Source of the DNA: Clostridia bacterium
GTDB lineage: Bacteria > Bacillota > Peptococcia > DRI-13 > UBA5745
Length of the DNA: 64,000 nucleotides
Direction: 5' to 3'
Assembly: GCA_018434325.1 (NCBI GenBank)
Contig: JAHDPO010000018.1
Coordinates: forward strand, 1 to 64,000
The notes beneath the pieces are model-generated. The model saw only the letters and a list, made by a program, of their open reading frames with translations. It was not told the origin of the DNA and made no database searches. The position numbers and the translations under genes were made by a program. This document shows, piece by piece, positions 16,336 through 25,199 of this stretch (its first letter is position 1; the number at the start of each line of letters is the position of its first letter).

Positions 16336-16689
16336 ATGAGACCAAAAGAGGTTTTACAGAAGTTTGTTGATGCGTTCAATCAGGCTGATGCCGAAACATT
16401 ATCGTTACTTTATGCGGAGGATGCCGTCAATCATCAGGTTGCCAATGAGCCAGTACATGGTCGGGACAATATTAAAAGATTCCTGGAGGATGAATTTGCA
16501 CAAGCAAAGATGGTTTGTATTGTGGAGAATATATTTGAGGATGGTCAGTGGGCGATTATGGAGTGGCGCGACCCATTAGGACTCCGAGGTTGCGGTTTCT
16601 TCCAGATTGTGAATGATAGAATTGTTTTTCAACGGGGTTATTGGGATAAGCTCTCTTTCCTGAAACAACATGGTTTGCCGATTGAGTAA
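16336..16689 (+). CDS. SnoaL/NTF2-like protein
   Basis: A 117-residue NTF2-like fold protein: FVDAFNQADAETLSLLYAED opens the cone, followed by HGRDNIKRFLEDEF and a C-terminal strand pair ending RGYWDKLSFLKQHG. Family members (SnoaL-like, nuclear transport factor 2-like) are small hydrolases, isomerases or binding proteins. The substrate cannot be read from sequence. CAGGAGGT precedes the ATG. Confidence 0.82.
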   Translation: MRPKEVLQKFVDAFNQADAETLSLLYAEDAVNHQVANEPVHGRDNIKRFLEDEFAQAKMVCIVENIFEDGQWAIMEWRDPLGLRGCGFFQIVNDRIVFQRGYWDKLSFLKQHGLPIE

Positions 16690-16754
16690 CACAATTTGAG
16701 CATCGATCAGATTTTAATCAAGAATTATCTGTATTTTGTGAAGGAGGTTACTAA

Positions 16755-16988
16755 ATGAGGTCTAAAATTAAAAAAAATATTAATCCAAGAATTTTATTTA
16801 GAATTGGGATTGTACTATTAATGTGTTATTTCGGAGGGATATTTTATTTTTACAATATTCAAGAGTATAACCCCTATGCTTCTGCGGGGGCTGATCTTGA
16901 TGCTCTAATTCACAGCGTATTGTTTTTACCTCCAACTGCAATATGCTTGATATTATCTCTCATATTACATATAAAAGCCAAAAAGTGA
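16755..16988 (+). CDS. Small two-helix membrane protein
   Basis: A 77-residue protein with a basic N-terminus, a first membrane segment (IVLLMCYFGGIFYFY), an external acidic stretch, and a second segment (SVLFLPPTAICLILSLIL) ending in KAKK. The positive-inside pattern puts both termini in the cytoplasm. AAGGAGGT lies upstream of the ATG. I do not recognise a family. Confidence 0.6.
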   Translation: MRSKIKKNINPRILFRIGIVLLMCYFGGIFYFYNIQEYNPYASAGADLDALIHSVLFLPPTAICLILSLILHIKAKK

Positions 16989-17051
16989 ATCGCACTGTCT
17001 ATTGCGAGCATATATACGAGGCTACAAATTCCAATTTACCGATTTGAACCT

Positions 17052-17222
17052 ATGAACAACATTTTTGATAATACAATTTTTTGATGAGTATACGAAAATG
17101 TCACGAAGTCAGCAAGGCTTATCCGGTGCGGGCGAATGGCATCAGTTCAATGCCTTATTTCCTGACTTAAGCGGCAAAAGCGTACTCGATCTTGGATGCG
17201 GTTACGGTTGGTACTGCAAATA
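17052..17222 (+). pseudogene. N-terminal fragment of a SAM-dependent methyltransferase
   Basis: Starting MNNIFDNT, the frame shifts once in the run of T at about 17082 and then continues FFDEYTKMSRSQQGLSGAG to the SAM-binding motif VLDLGCGYGW. Homology ends right after this motif. About 55 codons remain of a class I methyltransferase that is normally near 240. Confidence 0.75.
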
Positions 17223-17521
17223 TCAATGCAACCTTAAAACAGAGGAACTTGGTAGATATTTATTGGGCGTTGGCCTTATTTAACATGTCAAATAAACATA
17301 ATGGATATTCAGCGGATGATTGCAGAATAAATGAAATAGAGGCTCCGGTACTGAGCTTTTGGAGTGAAAAGGATATAATAATACCAGAAGCTACAGTAAG
17401 AGAAACTGTTGAAGCTTTGGGAGACAAAGCTGAGTTGATTATTATTAAAGATAGTGGACACTCTCCTTTAGTTGATTGCCCTGATTTGCTGATGAAAAAG
17501 ATCAGCAATTTTAATATATAA
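17223..17521 (+). pseudogene. C-terminal fragment of an alpha/beta hydrolase, joined to the methyltransferase stump
   Basis: The frame carries IEAPVLSFWSEKDIIIP, which contains the acid of an alpha/beta hydrolase triad, and IIIKDSGHSPLVDCPDLL, the His region. The nucleophile elbow and the whole N-terminal half are missing. It begins within a few bases of the end of the methyltransferase fragment in a different frame, marking an illegitimate junction. Confidence 0.7.
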
Positions 17522-17890
17522 TTCAGCTCAGGCATATGTGAAATGCTAGAGCCTGTACCAAATTATTTATGGGGCTTGGTGTAGAAGTTGAAGTTATAAA
17601 GCCTTTGTAAATGCGGGAAAATATACGCAAGATGGCGCAGAATATACAAGAACAATATAAATAAATTACCTATATTCACTCCATCTTGTCCACAATAATT
17701 TGTAGTTTACAAATATAGCGTTTCTTGTGTTACACAAGAATATATAAAGCAACACTTTATTCTTTTTCTGTAATAAAATTTCTTAGAGTGAGAGGTTCTG
17801 GTGGGTTCACAGTGAACCGCACCTGGGTTCAGCAGAAGAGCGGAATACCTCCCTGGCGGGAAATCCGCCCTTTTGCTTTACCATCCCCTG
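17522..17890. other. AT-rich border between cargo island and transfer module
   Basis: No gene is visible. A short relic (AGKYTQDGAEYTRTI, ending near 17660) and a few small dyads occur. Base composition changes from AT-rich to GC-rich at about 17770-17830. This is the edge of the first cargo island; no direct repeat or att-like site was recognised. Confidence 0.5.
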
Positions 17891-18157
17891 CTATTTTCTT
17901 AAAGTGAGACGGTTGGAGCTGTTGCTTCCATTCTCCCGGTAGCGCGGCTCCTTTTCGATCAGCTCAGCTCTGACCAGATCATGGATTGCGCGTTTAACGG
18001 TACTGCGGGAAAGCTGCAAGTCGGAGGCAATCGTTTTTACCGCAGGCCAGCAGTCCTTACCTTTTCCTGCCCGGTCACAAAGGTATAGATAGACAGCTCT
18101 CGCCCGATGGGGAAGCTCATCGGGCGAGGCTGTATAAATGTGGTTGAAGTAGCTCAT
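17891..18157 (-). CDS. Winged helix-turn-helix protein (HTH_36-like)
   Basis: An 88-residue DNA-binding protein. ELPHRARAVYLYLCDRAGKG followed by CWPAVKTIASDLQLSRSTV and KRAIHDLVRAELIEKEPRY is a classic winged helix of the type found at the N-terminus of clostridial replication and phage regulatory proteins. A strong AAAGGAGG precedes the ATG at 18157, which lies 11 bp after the VirD4 stop. It is probably the last gene of the transfer operon and may regulate it. Its target is unknown. Confidence 0.75.
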   Translation of the reverse strand: MSYFNHIYTASPDELPHRARAVYLYLCDRAGKGKDCWPAVKTIASDLQLSRSTVKRAIHDLVRAELIEKEPRYRENGSNSSNRLTLRK

Positions 18158-18168
18158 GGGAACCTCCT

Positions 18169-19992
18169 TTACGTTTTGAGCACATTGCGGCGGCGCATGG
18201 TGTTTTCAGACGGTTCTGCCACCGGGGTATGAAGGGTTCCTCTTCCGGTGGTTGGTTCCAGCATCTCCCCGGTTTCTTCGTCCACCATAAGGCAGGCCGT
18301 GTGCTTGCGGACGATGTTTTCCTCCAGCATCTGCTTATCGGCGTAGACCACCTTTCGGTGCGCTTTTTCCTCCACAGTATAAGGCTCTCCAAAACGAATA
18401 CCCCAATCAAGGAACAGCCGCAATTTTGTCCTCATGGGATGGGTGCCGGTTTTCATCACAACAAAGTTACCCTTGGGAATGGATTTTAGTTCATCAGGCG
18501 TCATGAGGGGACGCTCCATCATCTGTAAGGACTGGCTGGGATCGTTCTTTCCGCGGCTTACGCTGCCACTCATGACGGTGCGGCTGCCCAATGCTTTACT
18601 CAGCACTTCGGCGGTTTGACTGTTGGGAGCGAATCCACCGAAGATGGTGTCCTGGCAGTTGTCCACGATGATTTCCGAACCCTCTTTGCCGTAATTCTTT
18701 TCGAGCTGACCGAAGGACTGGATGATCGGTACCATCGCAAGCCGGCGTGAGCGGCTGGCTGAAAAAATCAGCTCCAGTGACTCGATGGCTGGGAGCGTTC
18801 CGAGCTCATCGCAGTAGAACATCACGCGGTTTTTCAGTTTACCGCCGTTTTCATCCGCAACGGCAAGGATCTCCCGGTAGAGCTGTTGGATCATAAGGCT
18901 GACCATGAAATACTTGGTCAAATCTTCTTCGGGAAGTACGATAAACAGAGCGGATTTTTCATTACAGAATTTCTCCGCATCAATGGCTGTTTCAAAACAG
19001 AGAATCTGTTCCATTTCGGAGTCGAGAAAGGAATTCAACCGGGATAGCACAGTGGAGAGTACCGATGCCATGGCCTGCTCTGCGGAATTTAGGGCCGCTC
19101 CTGCAAACCAGCGAGCCTTGTGGTCGGAAGGCAGTTTGTCCATTAATAGCTGGAACTGGCTTTTCCCCTTTACCTTGCTGGGCGCCAGCAAGTCCTGAAC
19201 CAATTTGAACACGCTGATGATATGGCGGCAGTCCACCTTTTTCCCATCTGCCTCAGTGGGCGGCAGATACTCGGCAATCAGCAAAATCACTGAGGAGAGG
19301 AGTCCTTCAGCAGCATCATAAAAAAACTGATTTTGTCCGTAATTCTCCCCACTGGCGTTGATGATGGTTTTGGAGATAATCTTGGCGTATTTCTCTGCTT
19401 TCGCCTTTGCTACAAGGTTATTTTCGTCGGCAAGGTACGCATCCATGTAGGTGTTCACCAGATGGAGCATATTGTTGCCGTCTGAGCGAGTGGGATTTCG
19501 AAGATCGATAACCGCCACATGGTAGCCGTAGTAGTCGCGGGCGATGGCTCCGTAGTTCCGATACAGGTCGCCCTTGGTGTCGGTGGCCAGGAAACTCATA
19601 CCGGAGGCACAGGCATATTCCAGATTGGGGTATAAAAAGTATGCGGTTTTCCCGACGCCGGACGCACCGATCATGAGACAGTGGACATCGTCCTTGTCCA
19701 CCATTGCCGTGACTTTATTTTTTGCGCCTACGCTTCCGAGAATGATTCCCTGCTCGGCGGCAGTGGGGAGGCATTGCCCCTGCCTCCACAGCTCCGGCTG
19801 AAAGGGGATGTGCTGATAGGTATTTTTGATTTCCTGCTTAGAAGCGAACCGAGCCGTGCCATGCTGGCCATCGCCCACCGTGCGGGACTTGATCCCGTTC
19901 AAGGTATAATAGTGAGCCAAAAGAGAAAGGCCGCCGATGACGAGAAACATCACGGCGGCCACTGCGATTAGAATGTAGACTTGAGATTGCAT
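18169..19992 (-). CDS. VirD4/TraG-type type IV coupling protein
   Basis: A 607-residue conjugation coupling ATPase that recruits the relaxase-DNA complex to the secretion channel. One N-terminal membrane segment (residues 7-29) precedes the cytosolic motor. Walker A is GASGVGKTA (109-117), and the Walker B region is RVMFYCDELGTLP, where the usual hydrophobic-DE pattern is kept. SFLATDTKGDLYR and SRRLAMVPIIQSFGQLEKNYG are conserved family blocks. Only one TM helix is predicted, as in short Gram-positive forms. A diverged fragment of a second such gene lies at 640-1035. AAAGGAG precedes the ATG. Confidence 0.93.
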   Translation of the reverse strand: MQSQVYILIAVAAVMFLVIGGLSLLAHYYTLNGIKSRTVGDGQHGTARFASKQEIKNTYQHIPFQPELWRQGQCLPTAAEQGIILGSVGAKNKVTAMVDKDDVHCLMIGASGVGKTAYFLYPNLEYACASGMSFLATDTKGDLYRNYGAIARDYYGYHVAVIDLRNPTRSDGNNMLHLVNTYMDAYLADENNLVAKAKAEKYAKIISKTIINASGENYGQNQFFYDAAEGLLSSVILLIAEYLPPTEADGKKVDCRHIISVFKLVQDLLAPSKVKGKSQFQLLMDKLPSDHKARWFAGAALNSAEQAMASVLSTVLSRLNSFLDSEMEQILCFETAIDAEKFCNEKSALFIVLPEEDLTKYFMVSLMIQQLYREILAVADENGGKLKNRVMFYCDELGTLPAIESLELIFSASRSRRLAMVPIIQSFGQLEKNYGKEGSEIIVDNCQDTIFGGFAPNSQTAEVLSKALGSRTVMSGSVSRGKNDPSQSLQMMERPLMTPDELKSIPKGNFVVMKTGTHPMRTKLRLFLDWGIRFGEPYTVEEKAHRKVVYADKQMLEENIVRKHTACLMVDEETGEMLEPTTGRGTLHTPVAEPSENTMRRRNVLKT

Positions 19993-20114
19993 GGGGAACT
20001 CCTTTCGGTTTGGTATATTTTGTGGTACTATAAATCAAATGAGCTACATGAACAGAAATTTATCGGAGTGAGAAGCCAATTAGTACTTGCCAAATAGGAG
20101 GCATTTGAAATATT

Positions 20115-20690
20115 ATGGCCGAAAAAAATGTGCTAGATTTTAAGAGCCGCGAAAAATTTAGAGAATGGCTCATTCAAAATCATAATAGAGAAACCGAATG
20201 CTGGGTAGTTACCAAACGTGGTAAGGAAAAACCCAAAGACGCTATTTGGTATTTGGATTCTGTTGAAGAAGCTCTGTGCTTTGGATGGATTGACACCACA
20301 AATAAGAAAATAGATGGTGTTACCATGCAGAAATTTATGCCCCGCGCGAAGAAAAGCCCGTGGACCGAACTAAATAAAGAAAGATGCCGCAGGCTTGAAA
20401 AGTTAGGACTTATGACAACATCAGGAAAAGATGCACTTCCTGATATGTCGGATACAGGGTTTATCATTGATGATGATATAGTGCGGGCGTTTGAAGCAGT
20501 TCCTCCTGCGTGGGAATACTTTCGGAAATGCCCTATGCTGTATCAACGGGTTAGAATTGATTCCATCCAACGTGATAAGAAAAGGGATATAGAAGTTTAC
20601 CAAAAAAGACTCAAGAAGCTGATTGAAAACTCTAAGCAGAATAAAATGTTTGGAGATTGGAACGACTATGGCAGATTGCTGGAGTATTAG
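20115..20690 (+). CDS. YdeI/OmpD-associated family protein (cargo)
   Basis: A 191-residue protein of the YdeI family: FREWLIQNHNRETECWVV, then YLDSVEEALCFGWIDTTNKK, MPRAKKSPWTELNKERCRRL, and a C-terminal YQKRLKKLIENSKQ helix. Family members have been linked to envelope stress and peptide tolerance, but the biochemical role is unknown. It is AT-rich and on the plus strand within a minus-strand operon, so it is an insertion between virD4 and the toprim gene. AGGAGG lies upstream of the ATG, and a terminator follows. Confidence 0.82.
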   Translation: MAEKNVLDFKSREKFREWLIQNHNRETECWVVTKRGKEKPKDAIWYLDSVEEALCFGWIDTTNKKIDGVTMQKFMPRAKKSPWTELNKERCRRLEKLGLMTTSGKDALPDMSDTGFIIDDDIVRAFEAVPPAWEYFRKCPMLYQRVRIDSIQRDKKRDIEVYQKRLKKLIENSKQNKMFGDWNDYGRLLEY

Positions 20691-20780
20691 GATGCCCTTC
20701 AACAAATCTCTATTTGCGTGAGGGCATAAATAGAGCAGGCTTTCTTAGTGTGTCTATTCATTAAACCTTATAGAAAAGTA

Positions 20781-20812
20781 GGAGCAGTCAATAATCTTGA
20801 CCGCTCCTTTTT
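20781..20812 (+). terminator. Terminator after the YdeI-family gene
   Basis: GGAGCAGTCAA pairs with TTGACCGCTCC (one G-T pair) around a 5-base loop, followed by TTTTT. A weaker hairpin (ATGCCCT/AGGGCAT) lies just upstream at 20692-20727. Confidence 0.75.
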
Positions 20813-20814
20813 GC

Positions 20815-21759
20815 CTACACCATCTTCATCCCTAAGCCGCTATGCCTTTGCTGTGCTGCCGCTGTTAAATCGTCATTCCAGTCCTTTGTCTGTGAGATAA
20901 GCCGCTCAGAAACATATCCTTTTTCTGTAAGTTGACTTTTCAGCCGCCCGCTTGCCTTGTGCCCGGCTTCATCATTATCCAAACAGAACGAAACCTGTCG
21001 GAGCCGTGGGTGCTGCTCCAGCATCCATATCATCGCATGACCACCGACACCGCAGAGAGCCACATAGTTGTGTTCCTGCCAATCCTGGGGATGAAGGGTG
21101 ATATAGGACAGTAAGTCGATGGGAGCCTCAAACACATAGAGACGGTTGCTTGTGCCGATGTGGTGGAAGCTGTAGTTTGGATCGCAGCTATCCACATTTC
21201 CCTTGAAGCCGGTTCCCTCGGTATAGAGCCCGCGCTTGTGGGCATGGCGGGGAACGCCGTTCTCATCGTATCCTACAAAAACGGCGTTATGGTATTCCTT
21301 CATACCGTCCTTGGATTTTTCACAGCTCTCATACAGGAGCTTTGCCTTGGCAAAGTAACTGACCACTTCACGGTCGATGAGCCGGGTTTTCACCAAGTAA
21401 GCATAGACGCGGCGCATATCGCTGTGGGGATTCGGGAGGGCAAAGGGCTGTTTCCGTTCCTGCTTCTTTTGCGAAGCGGGCCGGTAAATTTCGTCTTGCT
21501 CACCGCCCAGTAGCATGGTCACGGCTTCGGGGAAGGTGAGACCATAGAAGTTCCGCACGAAGTCAATGGCATACCCGCCGCTCTCTACGGAGTGATCGTA
21601 CCACTCGTTCCCACGGACGGTGATGCTATGGTCGGCCTCCAGCCGCTTATCACGGCCGCTGGGGATCAGCTTCTCACCCTGCCGCTGGAGAAAGTCCACA
21701 AGGTCCACATTGTTAGCACGGTATTTCTGGTCATCCGTAAAATGCACATATACACCCAT
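20815..21759 (-). CDS. DUF3991/toprim primase-like mobilisation protein
   Basis: A 314-residue protein with an N-terminal DUF3991-type zinc-free primase leader (NVDLVDFLQRQGEKLIPSG) and the CHC2-like block NEWYDHSVESGGYAIDFV. The C-terminal toprim fold has its acidic motif in YVFEAPIDLLSY (Glu) and FCLDNDEAGHKA (DxD). ICE-encoded proteins of this kind are thought to prime complementary-strand synthesis in the recipient. The C-terminus is GLGMKMV, one of the Met-rich tails shared by several backbone proteins. It probably lay next to virD4 before the YdeI insertion. Confidence 0.85.
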   Translation of the reverse strand: MGVYVHFTDDQKYRANNVDLVDFLQRQGEKLIPSGRDKRLEADHSITVRGNEWYDHSVESGGYAIDFVRNFYGLTFPEAVTMLLGGEQDEIYRPASQKKQERKQPFALPNPHSDMRRVYAYLVKTRLIDREVVSYFAKAKLLYESCEKSKDGMKEYHNAVFVGYDENGVPRHAHKRGLYTEGTGFKGNVDSCDPNYSFHHIGTSNRLYVFEAPIDLLSYITLHPQDWQEHNYVALCGVGGHAMIWMLEQHPRLRQVSFCLDNDEAGHKASGRLKSQLTEKGYVSERLISQTKDWNDDLTAAAQQRHSGLGMKMV

Positions 21760-21797
21760 GGGCGTACCTCCTATCTATGGCGAGTGCCGATTCTATG

Positions 21798-21826
21798 AAA
21801 AAAAGCCGCCCTTTTCACAGGACGGC
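21798..21826 (-). terminator. Terminator after the relaxase gene
   Basis: On the minus strand GCCGTCC and GGGCGGC form a stem around TGTGAAAA, followed by TTTTTTT. It lies about 80 bp past the relaxase stop and ends just before the RBS of the toprim gene. Confidence 0.75.
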
Positions 21827-21906
21827 AATGGCTTTGAAGCAATTTTCCCTTGATGGGTGGCCGCTTGATTTTCTTTTTCTGTTTCTTCACGGTTATCCTC
21901 CAATCG

Positions 21907-24783
21907 TTATAATGACATGGTCTGTTCGTTGTCATCCCTCGCATGGCCCTGCGCCTGCTTTTTCTCACGGAGCTTGCGGAGAAGCTTCCGGTCGGTTCGC
22001 TGGCCGGGCGGTTTCAGCGGCGGGGCGTTGTCTGCAAAAACACGGCTCATGTGATGCAGGAGCCGTGTTCCCGCCAGCAGAACGGAGGGGTCTTTGAAAT
22101 CATCCATATGGTCGAGGAAAAATTGGGCATAAATGTTGCCCTGTGCTGCCGAGAGGGTAAACCAACGGACGGCAGTTTCCTTGTTTTTGGGGACATCTTT
22201 TCCCATCAGATACAGCTTGCCGAGAGTGTACTGTGCATACTGATTCCCCTGTTCTGCGGCAGCCGTCAGCAATTGCAGGGCAGTCTGAATATCCTTTGGC
22301 ACATCCTCGCCCATGAGGTAAATCTTGCCCAGCCGGTACTGTGCAAATTGATTGTCCTGACCGGCAGACCGTTTTAGATAATCCAGAGCTTTGGGGACAT
22401 CCTTCGGAACATCCTCCCCCTTGAAGTAGAGGACGCCGAGGGCATATTCAGCAAATTGGTTCTTTCTGTCGGCGGCAAAGGTCAGCCAGCGAATGGCGGA
22501 CTCCACATCTTTCAGTACGCCCTCACCGCCGAGATACAGCTTGCCGAGCCGGTATGCGGCAAAGTCATTGTCCTGTCCTGCCGACAGGGTATAGAGCCGT
22601 ATTGCCTCTGCGATATTCTGCGGAACGTGCTGTCCCTTTTCATAGAGCTTGCCGAGAAAATATGCGGCATAGGGATTCTCAGCCTCCACCGCTTTTCTGA
22701 GGTAGCCGAGGGCTTTCTCCACATCCTGCGGCGGTGCTTTTTCATCGGAGAGGATGAGTTTGGCAAGCTGATAGCAGGCAAAGGGGTTTCCCACGGATGC
22801 CGCCTTATCAAAGTATTCCTTTGCCCTGGCTTCATCCTTGTCGGTACCCACACCATTCAGAAGCATCCAGCCCAAGCGGTATTGGAGCTTATCGTCATGG
22901 CTCTGTTCCTCCAAGGCAACAAAACCGAGAAAGGCTTCCTTGAAACGGCGGTCAGAGTCCTGCTGATTTTTTACACAGCCGATTCCGTCCCGCAGCATTT
23001 TACCAAGTTCAAAACTTGCATAGGGGAAGTCCTGGTCTGCGGAGCGGGTATAAAGGGTAAAGGCTGTTTCATGATCCTGATCCACACCCTTGCCATGGTA
23101 ATACAGACCGCCGAGGGAATACTGTGCGTACTTATAATTCTCATCTGCGGACGGGGTGAGCCAGTCTGCCGCCTGCAGATAGTCCTGCTCCGTGCCAAGT
23201 CCTGCGGCATACATTTTTCCTATGCGGTACTCGGTGTACTTCCATGCCTTTTCTTCCTCGGCCCCATGGAAAACAGCGAGAGCCTTTTCGTACCAACGAT
23301 AGGCTTCATCGACATCCGCTTCGCAGCCAAGACCATCGGCAGACATTCTGCCAAGGTCATATAGGGCAAGGGGGTTATCTGCCTCCGCTTCCGTGAGGAA
23401 GAGCTCACGGGCTTTTTCAAAATCCTGCGATATCCCGGCATCCTCATCGCCGTACAAATATTGCTTTGCCTGTTTGTAGCCATCTGTCCACCATGAGCCG
23501 GAAGATTCCTTATTGGCAGAGGTTTCATCGCTGGAGGGCTGCCCTCCGGAATCATCTATCGGTTCCTGATCTTCTTCATCTGCCATATCGGAGAGGGGCA
23601 TCTCCAGATCGTTCTCCGGCTCCGGCAGGGCTGTTTCCAAGGATGCCGGTTCCTCAAAGGTCATGCTCTCCATCAGCAGGGCTTCCTGGATGACCATGTT
23701 GCGGATGGGCTTAAAATCATCACAGCGGGAAAGGGGCGGCGGCTCAGATGGGGTTTCTGTGTAGATGGATTCGATTCGGCCCCTGGCTTCCCACCACAGA
23801 TGGTAGGCTTCCGAGACACGGCTGTCCTGTGCCAGCTCATCCACAATTTCGTCCACGATATTTTTCAGGTCCGGCTTGAGGTAGCCGTACTGTTTTTTGC
23901 CACTGACCGTTTGCAGTCGCTCGGCAAGGAGTGTGAGGAGCTGCTCCATGCGGTCGCTTTGTAAAACGCCGCCTTTCATCTGACGGATCATCTCCCGCAT
24001 GGACTCGGCCGCCTGTTTCTTGAGGTCGTCCCGCCGCTGTGTCTTTTCTCCATAAAGCGGTATAAGCTCTTGACGGAAAATCTCATTTGCCAGAGAGGAC
24101 TTCATTTTTTTAATGCCCTGTTTGGTGAGATAGCCCTCTCCCTGGTCGGTGCTATAGCAGACCATGTGGATGTGGGGATGGTGGGACTCGTTGTGGAAAG
24201 CGGCGTACCATTTGAGGTGGTCCGGATGGATTTTTAGGTTCTCCGCAATCTCCACAGCCTTTTCGGAAAGCAGAGCCTTCCATGCAAGTGCATTGTCATA
24301 TCCCATCTGAGCGGCATCCTCACGGCGCAGGGAAATAATCGGAGTCCACACATTTCCGGTGTGACCGGCTACTTCATCAGCGACCTGTGATAAAACCAGC
24401 GGCTCGTCACCCGCTGTGAATAAGCCATGTCTGTCAAACTTTTCGACACGGGGACGGTTTGCAATGTAGTCCAGATATTTCTCCCGGCCGCTGATTTTAT
24501 CAAGATGCTGTTCCAATGCAATGGTGATGAATTCAGAGGCGTTTCCCCGGTTGGGATTTTCGAGGTAATCCTCATATTCAAACAGTTCCTTGGCATCGGG
24601 AAACTCCCGTAGTATCTGTGCAATCAAATCTTTTTGTTTTTTGGTGGAGTGCCAGAGCTTATGACCGCTATCCATTTTTTCTACGCCGTCGCGGGTGGCG
24701 ATGTATTTGACGAGGTTACTTAAATGGGCGGCAGTCTTTTCCCCGCCTTTGAGATAGGGGCACTTGAGAATGATGCGGGCCAT
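21907..24783 (-). CDS. MobP-type relaxase with a C-terminal Sel1 repeat array
   Basis: A 958-residue protein. Residues 1-300 form a MobP/MobL-like relaxase that should nick oriT and lead the strand into the recipient. It starts ARIILKCPYLKGG and contains the metal-binding HPHIHMVCYS motif with an upstream ESHH. An acidic, Ser/Pro-rich linker (about 390-435) follows. About eleven Sel1-like repeats (YxLGxxYxxGxxV..D...A..) occupy roughly 440-900, ending in a basic tail and EQTMSL. Sel1 arrays are protein-interaction solenoids and are unusual on a relaxase. The start ATG overlaps the MobC stop (TAATG). The catalytic Tyr cannot be fixed by eye. Confidence 0.85.
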   Translation of the reverse strand: MARIILKCPYLKGGEKTAAHLSNLVKYIATRDGVEKMDSGHKLWHSTKKQKDLIAQILREFPDAKELFEYEDYLENPNRGNASEFITIALEQHLDKISGREKYLDYIANRPRVEKFDRHGLFTAGDEPLVLSQVADEVAGHTGNVWTPIISLRREDAAQMGYDNALAWKALLSEKAVEIAENLKIHPDHLKWYAAFHNESHHPHIHMVCYSTDQGEGYLTKQGIKKMKSSLANEIFRQELIPLYGEKTQRRDDLKKQAAESMREMIRQMKGGVLQSDRMEQLLTLLAERLQTVSGKKQYGYLKPDLKNIVDEIVDELAQDSRVSEAYHLWWEARGRIESIYTETPSEPPPLSRCDDFKPIRNMVIQEALLMESMTFEEPASLETALPEPENDLEMPLSDMADEEDQEPIDDSGGQPSSDETSANKESSGSWWTDGYKQAKQYLYGDEDAGISQDFEKARELFLTEAEADNPLALYDLGRMSADGLGCEADVDEAYRWYEKALAVFHGAEEEKAWKYTEYRIGKMYAAGLGTEQDYLQAADWLTPSADENYKYAQYSLGGLYYHGKGVDQDHETAFTLYTRSADQDFPYASFELGKMLRDGIGCVKNQQDSDRRFKEAFLGFVALEEQSHDDKLQYRLGWMLLNGVGTDKDEARAKEYFDKAASVGNPFACYQLAKLILSDEKAPPQDVEKALGYLRKAVEAENPYAAYFLGKLYEKGQHVPQNIAEAIRLYTLSAGQDNDFAAYRLGKLYLGGEGVLKDVESAIRWLTFAADRKNQFAEYALGVLYFKGEDVPKDVPKALDYLKRSAGQDNQFAQYRLGKIYLMGEDVPKDIQTALQLLTAAAEQGNQYAQYTLGKLYLMGKDVPKNKETAVRWFTLSAAQGNIYAQFFLDHMDDFKDPSVLLAGTRLLHHMSRVFADNAPPLKPPGQRTDRKLLRKLREKKQAQGHARDDNEQTMSL

Positions 24784-25199
24784 TATTCTTCCGCCTCAGG
24801 GCTGCTCTGGAAATCCACCGCATCGTCCAGACGGATTTTTCCTCTGGTCCGTTTTACCTCGGTAACACACCGACCGCGGAGCCGGTGCAGTTCCTCATCC
24901 GTAATATCCAGCGTAGTTGCCAGCAGATGCATCATCATGCTGATTTCCACAGAAAGCCGAAACAGGTTGTTTGCCACCCGGTTCTCGGTCTTTTGCAATG
25001 TACCCTGGATGGATGCAAGCAAAGCCTTGGAGAGATAGGAGGAGATGTCCTCCGTCCCAAGGTAGCCCATATAAAAGCTAAGTGCCTTTTCAATAAACTC
25101 GCTGCGGCTCTTGCAGTTATCCTTTGGCAGCCAGCCATCCAGCCGTTCCATGGTTTCGGGGTACAGCCAGACCGCCGTCCGTTCCTTATTATTTTTCAT
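24783..25199 (-). CDS. MobC-like relaxosome accessory protein
   Basis: A 138-residue DNA-binding accessory protein. It starts with a ribbon-helix-helix-like segment (KERTAVWLYPETMERLDGW, then CKSRSEFIEKALSFYMGYL) and continues with a helical bundle typical of Gram-positive MobC proteins. It would bind oriT and help the relaxase open the strands. The start is the ATG at 25199 preceded by AAAGGTCGG. Upstream in-frame codons fall in the GC-rich intergenic region. Its stop overlaps the relaxase start, so the two are made together. Confidence 0.75.
   Translation of the reverse strand: MKNNKERTAVWLYPETMERLDGWLPKDNCKSRSEFIEKALSFYMGYLGTEDISSYLSKALLASIQGTLQKTENRVANNLFRLSVEISMMMHLLATTLDITDEELHRLRGRCVTEVKRTRGKIRLDDAVDFQSSPEAEE

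Noticed and set aside
21771-21968. A 65-codon minus-strand frame (or its 40-codon form starting at a GTG) after the relaxase
   Set aside because: It overlaps the relaxase 3' end and reads through a perfect terminator; its basic sequence is what the hairpin encodes by chance. The GGAGG site near 21899 leaves slight doubt.
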